NCBI GenBank assembly: GCA_963556495.2
Contig: OY747714.1
Location: 47,061,541-47,125,540 of the forward strand
Length of the DNA stretch: 64,000 nt
Source: Valencia hispanica
Taxonomy: Eukaryota > Chordata > Actinopteri > Cyprinodontiformes > Valenciidae
Reading direction: 5' to 3'
Shown here: positions 57,501 through 64,000 of the stretch, one piece after another
Numbering within the stretch: position 1 is the stretch's first letter
How the letters are laid out: the number at the start of each line of letters is the position of its first letter
Translations under genes and position numbers: made by a program
Notes under the pieces: model-generated
What the model saw: the letters and a program-made list of their open reading frames with translations, nothing else
The model's database searches: none
What the model was told of the DNA's origin: nothing

Positions 57501-58085
57501 TTCCTGATGTGGACAGCTTCTTGTCTCAGAGCGTCCTGGACGCTGATGGAGACACCAACCCGCCGTCTGAGAAAGGATGGAGGAAACGAGGGAGGGTAAA
57601 CTTTAAAGGATCTTCTGGTAAAGGTACATTAGATTTATTTCGTTTTTTTGCCATATTTTGGAGGGTTTTATCCCAGTTTCATGTTCCCGTCATTGTTTGC
57701 GTCTCCAGGTCAGGTGGGGGACCCTTGCCTGCGCTCCTCAGACTGCTCCTCGGACCGTTTGTGCTGCGCCCGTCACTTCTGGACCCGGATCTGCAAGCCG
57801 GTGTTGCGGGAGGGACAGGTCTGCACGCGTCAGCGCCGTAAGGGCCACCAGGGCCTGGAGCTGTTCCAGCGCTGCTCCTGTGGCGAAGGACTCGCCTGCC
57901 GGACGGTGCGAGACCCAAACAGCCAGACTCCACCAGCACCAGCACCGTCCTCCTCGCTGCTGGAGGAGGCAGCGAGGTCCAAGTTTGCAGCGTCCCCCTC
58001 CTTGTCCCGCACCTTGTCGTCTTCGCTGGGGAGGTCATCATCGGTGGCGGCAAAGACGAGACTCCACATGTGCCAGAGAAAATAG
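54427..58085 (+). CDS. dkk2: Dickkopf-family secreted Wnt modulator, best match dkk2
   Basis: Secreted ligand of LRP5/6 and Kremen that tunes Wnt/beta-catenin signalling. Coding exons 54427-54576, 57246-57402, 57492-57623 and 57709-58085 join in phase into 271 codons. N-terminal signal peptide ([18 protein letters not shown]), then [12 protein letters not shown] and an NRS sequon as in DKK2. Ten-Cys domain 1 spans about residues 54-105, a basic linker follows, and ten-Cys domain 2 (DPCLRSSDC...[15 protein letters not shown]...LFQRC) runs to the end, [10 protein letters not shown]. All 20 cysteines are present. Human-type proteins have about 17 residues between the last two Cys of domain 2; here there are 57, Ser/Pro/Ala-rich. 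dkk4 or dkk1 are less likely alternatives: the LNS and NRS positions and the shared region with cfi/mcub favour dkk2. Confidence 0.88.
54577..57245. other. dkk2 intron 1 outside the foldback element
   Basis: 2.7-kb intron. Apart from the inverted repeat at 56110-57090 I see only AT-rich DNA; 54950-55060 (agctttattgtcattctataacaatacacc) is a LINE/SINE-like scrap. Confidence 0.45.
56110..57090. mobile_element. Large foldback (palindromic) element in dkk2 intron 1
   Basis: Two arms of roughly 450 bp are imperfect inverted copies around a centre near 56650. The best-conserved inner part pairs 56534-56612 with 56685-56768 (cccggatcagaacaacttct against its complement). Outer parts pair, for example, gagtaaattccc near 56115 with gggaatttactc near 57065. 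No open frame of note; probably a non-autonomous element or hairpin. Confidence 0.85.
57246..57402 (+). CDS. dkk2: dkk2 exon 2: cysteine-rich domain 1
   Basis: Acceptor tttctgcag, donor gtaaga. Encodes [38 protein letters not shown] and NRCNI, with nine of the ten domain-1 cysteines; leaves one base. Confidence 0.93.
57492..57623 (+). CDS. dkk2: dkk2 exon 3: last domain-1 cysteine and linker
   Basis: Acceptor ttttttgcag, donor gtacat. Starts [13 protein letters not shown], then the hydrophilic linker with [15 protein letters not shown]. Phases fit both neighbours. Confidence 0.9.
57709..58085 (+). CDS. dkk2: dkk2 exon 4: cysteine-rich domain 2
   Basis: Acceptor gcgtctccag; ends TAG. Carries all ten cysteines of the colipase-like domain and the [17 protein letters not shown] stretch that in DKK1/2 contacts LRP6. 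An insert of about 40 residues (57925-58050) precedes the final RLHMC. Confidence 0.92.
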
Positions 58086-58099
58086 GTTGGGTGGATGGG

Positions 58100-58539
58100 A
58101 ATAAAAACAGACTGACGGAGGGATGGAAAGCAGCTTTTTCTCTGTCTGTGATCGAGCCCAAGGGGCAACGGGAGGCAGAGACATTCGTAAATAGAAACAT
58201 TCTTGTTTACACCTGTGAAAATTCCCCTTACTCCTCCTTAAAGTGTCCGGGTATCTGGATGCTAATTAGCTTCCTGTCAGGCAGCATTGATACTCCAGCT
58301 GTATGGGATACGAAACTCTTTGAGGGTTTCAGGATGCGATTTCCTCCGGGGGGGGGGGGGGTCTAGACGAGCCGAAACCGCTTTGAAATCCAGTCCGACT
58401 CCTTTTAGACCAACGACAAAAGTGCAAATGCTGATGCATATCTGAAGTGAAGGAAAACACGTTGCTGATCTGTTCATCAGCAAACCTCAGAGATCATCCA
58501 TCAGCTGAAGCCCTCAGCGCTGCTGTCAAATCCAATAAA
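58100..58539 (+). terminator. Candidate dkk2 polyadenylation signals
   Basis: AATAAA at 58100-58105 (15 bases after the stop, probably too close) and at 58534-58539, which would give a 3' UTR of about 470 bases and is more plausible. A G-run lies at 58350-58362. Confidence 0.5.
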
Positions 58540-59108
58540 ACCTCCAGTTAGCAGGTAATACTAGCCAAATTAACGGTCTGCATTTCTAAAACTTTGGATT
58601 CACTTTTAAATTAAATGAAATAACGTTGCAGTTTTATATTGCTCCTTTCCAGCTATTCCAACAGGTTTTGTCGAACCCTCCCCCCATCTGGAGATGTTTC
58701 TTTGGTGCATTTCCATCATTGTGGGAATTCCTTTCACCTAATTTATCTGTGTTTCAAATCTGTATTTAAAAAACAACAACATAATCTGTCAATGTTGTCA
58801 TTCTTTTTTTTTATTTTACCAAATTGTACTGGGTTTACTGGCTCTGAAACAAATTCTGTGTTAGCTAAGTTAAAACTAAGCTAATGAAGGTTTTAGACCT
58901 GAATCTTTCCAGACTATATATATTTGAGTGCACTGTTATTTTGAAGGAATTATTTTAATATAGATTTTGTCTTTTGTGGTAAATCTGGGTGTGATTATTT
59001 GCATTTCTTGAGTTTAAATATGAACATTAAAAATGTTTTTTCTGACATGTATGAGTTTGGGAATAACCACTACTTTTATGATTAAAAAGGTTTCTTCTTG
59101 CTATATCA
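58540..59108. other. Downstream flank of dkk2, no gene seen
   Basis: AT-rich, without exon-like features. Confidence 0.45.
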
Positions 59109-59410
59109 TAAGGCAAGGCAATTTTAGGTAATCCTAGGTGCTTTACATGATTAAGGGGTAAAATAAAAATAGCAGTAGAACACAGACAAAGCATATAAAG
59201 TAAAAACAGCAATAAAGCAAGAAGCACACACTAAACATGATACATGAAAACATGACTCAAAGCAGCTCTGAACAGATACGTTTTTAGTTGGGATTTAAAG
59301 GAACTCAGTGTTTCAGCAGCTTTGCAGTTTTCTGGACGTTTGTTCCAGATTAGAGGAGCATAGAAACTGAAAGCTGCTTCTCCATGTTTGGTTCTGATTC
59401 TAGGGATGGT
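59109..59410 (-). mobile_element. L2/Rex-like LINE 3' end
   Basis: aaggcaaggcaattttaggtaatcctaggtgctttacatgatta at the start and gcagttttctggacgtttgttccagattagagg near the end match 36098-36480 in the same orientation. Confidence 0.85.
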
Positions 59411-60853
59411 GTCTGTTTTGTATTATGGTTAAAAGGCGCACGTGCTATACGAGACCCCACGAACGTCATTTACCGTATTTACTGCCCTACTTCTATCCGT
59501 GAATGTTTTGTTAGCTGATGAGAAGACTTAAGCGACTGTAGCTAGCAATCATTTGCTGAAATAAAACATCTCCAGTCATATGCTTCAAATTATTAACATT
59601 GTGGGTCACAGATGTGAAGCAACCTTTGGCTGAAACCCACTTGATCTGACATATTTCAGCCATTTTGGACTTGTCGTTTTTGCTAGCAGCTAGTTGGTAG
59701 TAGCTGTTAGCCTAGCTAGCTAATATGCTAAAACTTTGGATTGTTTTTCTAAATAAAAGAACTCTTTATTAGGAGTATATAAAGGACACATAGTAAAAGA
59801 AAAAATAGCTAGTAATGGTATTAATTAGACTTAAAATAAATGTGGATCCAGTTTTAACTTCCAGTGTTTATGCGCCACAGTTTTCTTTAAATGCACCTTA
59901 TTTAACCAAGAGATGTTGAAACACAAGGACCTCGGACACCGGATGCCATCTTCTCTGAATGTGTAGTGAAATGTAGGCGGTCGTATTCAAACTGGGAAAA
60001 GTCAAGACAACAAAGGAACTCCTGATCTGAGCAGATAAACCTCATTTACATCTACAGGATTGAAGCTTATTGTGAAACCGGTCGCCCTCGGAGGAACATC
60101 TTGTTAAAAAGTCAGTGGAACGGAAACCTGTAGATATGGTTGAAAGTTGTCCGCCACTTTAACGAATTGATTAGACTAATACAGCTACACATTTCACATG
60201 TGGAAAACCGTATTAGATTGAAAAGTATAAAAGCACCAACACATACATGAGCAAACCATCTTTGCAGAAAAACGTTGATGACTGACCTTGTAAAAACACC
60301 CGTTTCATTCATGCTCCACAGATTTGCAATTGGATACTTAAATTCAAATACTGACATTTTCTAGGGGGCACGAACATTGACTATTTGGTATTGATTTTCT
60401 TGAACCGGTCCTGCGAGATAAAGAAGTTAAGCTAAATTGATGCCCAGACGGCCGGTGTGTGTATAAGCCCAACTAGAGTTTGGCAGCAGGCTGGGTCGGT
60501 CCTGGTCGGCCCTGGCTCAAAATAATTTTGTGCTGTTTGGATCCACTTGGGTTCATTAAATAGAATCCATTAGGGGAAACTCAGGTTGGGCACTCTATGT
60601 AGTTCTTAGTCGGGTTGTTATCAGATGAGTCAATCAGTTCAAAATGGGCGACGGTTCTACTTTTTCCCCCGATTTGTGCCGCTTCAGACCTTTACAGCCG
60701 ACATGTGGACAACCCTGTGTAGGGTGAGGGTTTCTCACCACATTTCCCATTTTACTTAAATGTAAACGACTTAAACTACACTAAGCTAAAAGTTATACTC
60801 ACTTCTGGTGTATAGATTTCTATGGATTTCTTCTCTAAATCCAGTCTGACTCC
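59411..60853. other. Repeat-derived intergenic DNA
   Basis: Blocks near 59640-59760 (ttagcctagctagct) and 60380-60650 look like degenerate interspersed repeats. No gene. Confidence 0.4.
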
Positions 60854-62229
60854 ACTAGGGGTGTAACGGTACGCCAAAAATATCGGGTCGGTACGGATAG
60901 CTTGGTTTCAATTCTAGGTTTGGTTCCTTTTTGGTACCGTCAGGGAACAAAGTAAAAAAAAAAAAAGGTTTTGTGTAATGATTTTCAAGATAAAACTGTA
61001 CTTGCAGTACATTTTCCAACAAATTGTTCTCGGATAACATAAAAATGAATATCATAAAATATAATAAAATATAAAATAAATAAGTGACATATAACAGTTT
61101 AAATATTTTCCTTTTTAGGAAACTGCAACATCAATACTTTTTGCCAAAATCAAGACAATCTGGGATATGAAATTAATATTTTAGACTGCCCTACTGGCAA
61201 CAAGTTAATCATCCACAGAATCAGAACCAAACATGGAGAAGCAGCTTTCAGTTTCTATGCTCCTCTAATCTGGAACAAACTTCCAGAAAACTGCAAAGCT
61301 GCTGAAACACCAAGGGTAAAAACCCGTCTGTTTAGAGCTGCCTTTGAGTAGGTGATTAATAATTACGTCATATGTTTTAATGTGACATATCTTATGTTGT
61401 GTTTTATGCTTTTATTGCTGTTTTTATTTGATTTGATCCCATAACGATGTAAAGCAGCTTGAATTGCCTTGTTGTTGAAAGTGTGCTGTATAGATAAAGT
61501 TGCCATTTCTTTCCTTAACTTAATCAGGGGTTGAGCTGTTACCTGAGCCAGGTGACAGGATGTTGCATGAGTTATACAGGTTAGGTGGGCGGGGCTACAG
61601 CGCCCTGCTAGTCTAACGGTTTAATCATCGCTGCAGAGTTCCCTCTTCCTGAGGAGCCGCAGTTTCTAACTCTGGAGTTTCTCTTGGTTTCATGTGTTAT
61701 ATTTCTATGTGGCCTTTAAAACCCTTCTGTATTTGTGAAAACAAAAGATTATATTAGATAAATAACTTTATTTTAGTATTTATGGGGGACACTGAGGTGG
61801 GGGCGGAGCTCCTTCCATTCAGCTTCCAGCTGCTGCTGCAAAACAACGCAAACATTGCCGACTAATTCCTGGAAGAAACATTCTTAACACACATTATCAC
61901 AGTCAGATATCCAGTCTGCTCAGTAACGTCTGCGGTAGCTGACAATAACCACCGACGCAACCATAAATTGGTAACCAGTTAACATGTTCCGTAACACTGG
62001 GAATGCAAAGTATTCCTGAACAGGAGGCTTTAACAACGCCAGCGAGCCTTAAAGCTCCTGCTCTCCATTAAAAAAGTCGCTGACCATGACTTCTGCTAGC
62101 AGGAGGCTGGGCTGCCTTGTTTTTGTTTTTGTTGCTCGCTAAAGTGCAACGGAGCAATGCTTCCGTGTGAAAACTCAGTACACCTCCGAAAAATCTGAAT
62201 ACAGACATGTGTACCGTTACACCCCTAGT
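60854..62229. mobile_element. hAT-like transposon with 19-bp perfect TIRs
   Basis: ACTAGGGGTGTAACGGTAC at 60854-60872 and its exact complement at 62211-62229. No transposase is left, a LINE piece has inserted inside, and the 8-bp flanks match poorly. Related ends occur near 17255 and 23757. Confidence 0.88.
61212..61510 (+). mobile_element. LINE 3' fragment nested in the hAT-like element
   Basis: aatcagaaccaaacatggag, tctaatctggaacaaacttcc and gaattgccttgttgttgaaagtg match 38217-38510; sense frame remnants RTKHGEAAFSFYAPLIWNKL. Confidence 0.85.
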
Positions 62230-63600
62230 AACACCCCTACTTTTTAGATTTGAGGTTGATTACGATGCCACATATGGTGCCATCTTCTTAACTAGAAGGT
62301 ATACAAGTAGTCATTCAGAGGTTTGCACTGACACATGCACACAGCCATAATTTGTTTAATCCTTATGAAAAGGTATATATGGTAGAAGCCAGTATAATTG
62401 TGCCCTCATCTGGCCACCAAATTGCTCAATTTAGAAGTAAAAAATTAAAGATAACTGTAGAGACGTTTAAAAAAGTGATAAAATCATCCTTCCTCTTAAA
62501 CACCAAGTCCTCCAGTATAAAAATACAACAATGTAATTTCCATTTCTTGTATTCTTAATGTACCTTTGGACAAGGTAAAGTCTTTTGAGTCAGAAACCCA
62601 GATGTTTATAGTCTGGGAGCTCGTGTATTGGACCACTTAGCGAGCTGAATGAGTCTGATAGACGTAGCAGTGTATTTTAGACGCCTTTCCTGAGATTTAT
62701 ATGAAACAAATCAGAAGTCTGTTGGCAGTGCTATGGATGTGGAAACCCACATCCGTTTGCCTCCTAAAACCTTCCCTGAACTGATTGGGATCTTTTGGAG
62801 GCATCACGGCGGGAGACAGAACGTGCGTTTCCTTGTTTGTGGTTTGCAGCTGTGACGGATCACTGTCCTGACTTTGATTACTGCTGCCATGAAGATAAGG
62901 GACACGTTAACAGGGTCTTTTCCGTACGCTTCCAGCAGTGCTTCCCGGCTTCCCTGTTCATGCATGTCCGCAATAGGTCATCGATCTGCATTGTCGTCAC
63001 ATTCCCATCTGTGTTTCCCCCTTTCCCTAATGTCACGGGTTTGTTTTCATGACTCTGATTTGGGTCCGAGAGCATGGCCAAGGACACTGCCGTCTTCCTT
63101 ACAGTCTCTGATGTTCAGTTTTCAGTTTTTTGTGTTTGTATAATTTATGCACAAAGCCATAATTCACTGGTTATCTAACTAATGTAATATTGTAAACATA
63201 ATCAGACTATTTTCCGTTTTAAACCACCTGATTGAGCTCCCGCTTGTTGTTTCTTCTCATCAGGGATGGTGGCTGAGACCGAATGAAAGCCTGCCGGCTT
63301 GCACGTGTAATAAGGAAAACCTGTGTTCTGTGATGGAGCTTAGGAGCCCAGCTAACGTGTTTGTGGGCCCCATAATAATGTTGGCTTGGGCTAACCAACA
63401 TTTACAGCCCCATATGGTAGGAAACTGGCTAAATTATGAGCCCCAGTTGGGATCGTCCACAGGTTTCATAATGTCCCCATGTCAAATGGTCATATCTAAG
63501 TTATCCTTTGGTTAAAAAGTGGGTTCAATAAGTGTTAAAAAGTTTGAACTGCTTGTAGTCAGTTCAAACATAGCGCTCCACCGGTTTTGGGGAACATGGG
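62230..63600. other. Intergenic DNA, no gene seen
   Basis: Short frames only. 63340-63490 contains tgggccccat-type repeat text similar to 9580-9780. Confidence 0.4.
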
Positions 63601-63609
63601 CTCTATTTA

Positions 63610-63992
63610 TAGGGTTTTTCCACTGAGGAAGAACCGGAGTTGGTGCTAGAGCCAGAGTTTAGCCGGTTCTTAGCTGGTTCGTTCTAATAACCAGTTTGCG
63701 TTTCCACAGACACGGAGCCTAGTCGGTCCTGCGTCTTAACGTCATCTAAATCGTAGCACGCAGCGGTATACGCCCCCAATGGGGGAGACCAAAACAGGAA
63801 GCACACCTGGGTTGCGTCAACATTGTGGGAGGAGTAGAAACCGGTTCTTAGAAAGCACCTGTTTAGCCCAGCTTCGAGTTGGTACTTGACTAAGCACTCG
63901 TTCCGAACCGAAAAACGGGTGCTTGCGCAGTGGAAAAACAAAGAACCGGTTCTAACTCCGACTCTGGAGCCAGGTCAATGGAAAAGGCCTAT
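63610..63992. mobile_element. Degenerate MITE, tttttccactg ends
   Basis: tagggtttttccactgaggaagaaccgg on the left and gcgcagtggaaaaacaaagaaccgg with caatggaaaaggccta on the right are loosely inverted; internal accggttctta repeats. Possibly related to 30749-31068. Confidence 0.55.
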
Positions 63993-64000
63993 CTGTCAAC

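Noticed and set aside
1..64000. CRISPR arrays, bacterial operons or phage genes
   Set aside because: Tandem repeats here lack unique spacers, and the genes have spliceosomal introns; this is vertebrate DNA.

Overview
The window is vertebrate nuclear DNA, most likely from a teleost fish. The genes are split into short exons with GT–AG introns. The sequence between them is dense with fish-type mobile DNA: Tc1, hAT and TTAA-inserting elements, L2/Rex-like LINE fragments, and very long minisatellites. No bacterial or viral gene organisation is visible. I cannot name the species.

Three genes can be supported. (1) 3742-17099 (+): the 3' half of complement factor I (cfi). Seven exons encode the furin-type cleavage site and the complete serine-protease light chain. 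The heavy-chain exons are not visible in the window. (2) 34911-19671 (-): mitochondrial calcium uniporter beta subunit (mcub), tail-to-tail with cfi. Seven of about eight expected exons are recognisable, but the copy looks broken. Exon 1 has an in-frame TGA; exon 4 has an in-frame TAG and its best donor leaves the wrong phase; exon 5 has a reading-frame break at a 10-bp near-tandem repeat; and the exon for the DIME pore motif is absent. (3) 54251-58085 (+): a dickkopf gene, best matched to dkk2. It has a TATA/GC-box promoter, a small 5'-UTR intron and four coding exons. Both ten-cysteine domains are complete, and the second carries an unusual insertion of about 40 residues. In mammals CFI, MCUB and DKK2 all lie in one chromosomal region (human 4q25), which supports all three assignments.

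Layout: 0-3.7 kb, intron or flank with a LINE tail and a probable MITE. 3.7-17.1 kb, cfi; its fifth intron is 10.3 kb and holds a 15-bp minisatellite, a MITE with a 106-aa ORF, and a Tc1 transposon split by a nested TTAA MITE. 17.1-19.7 kb, convergent intergenic DNA. 19.7-34.9 kb, mcub; its introns hold a hAT-like element, three minisatellites and a hAT insertion with a perfect 8-bp target duplication. 35-54 kb, gene-poor DNA with LINE and pogo-like fragments, an uncharacterised ORF pair, further tandem arrays, and AT-rich palindromic and C-rich decamer satellites that run up to the dkk2 promoter. 54-58.5 kb, dkk2, with a large foldback element in its first coding intron. 58.5-64 kb, repeats only.

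The genes do not form an operon-like system. Cfi is a soluble regulator of complement C3b/C4b, mcub a modulator of mitochondrial calcium uptake, and dkk2 a secreted Wnt modulator. I found no convincing new multi-gene system. The strongest leads are the apparent decay of mcub, the expanded dkk2 loop, and the satellites beside the dkk2 promoter.
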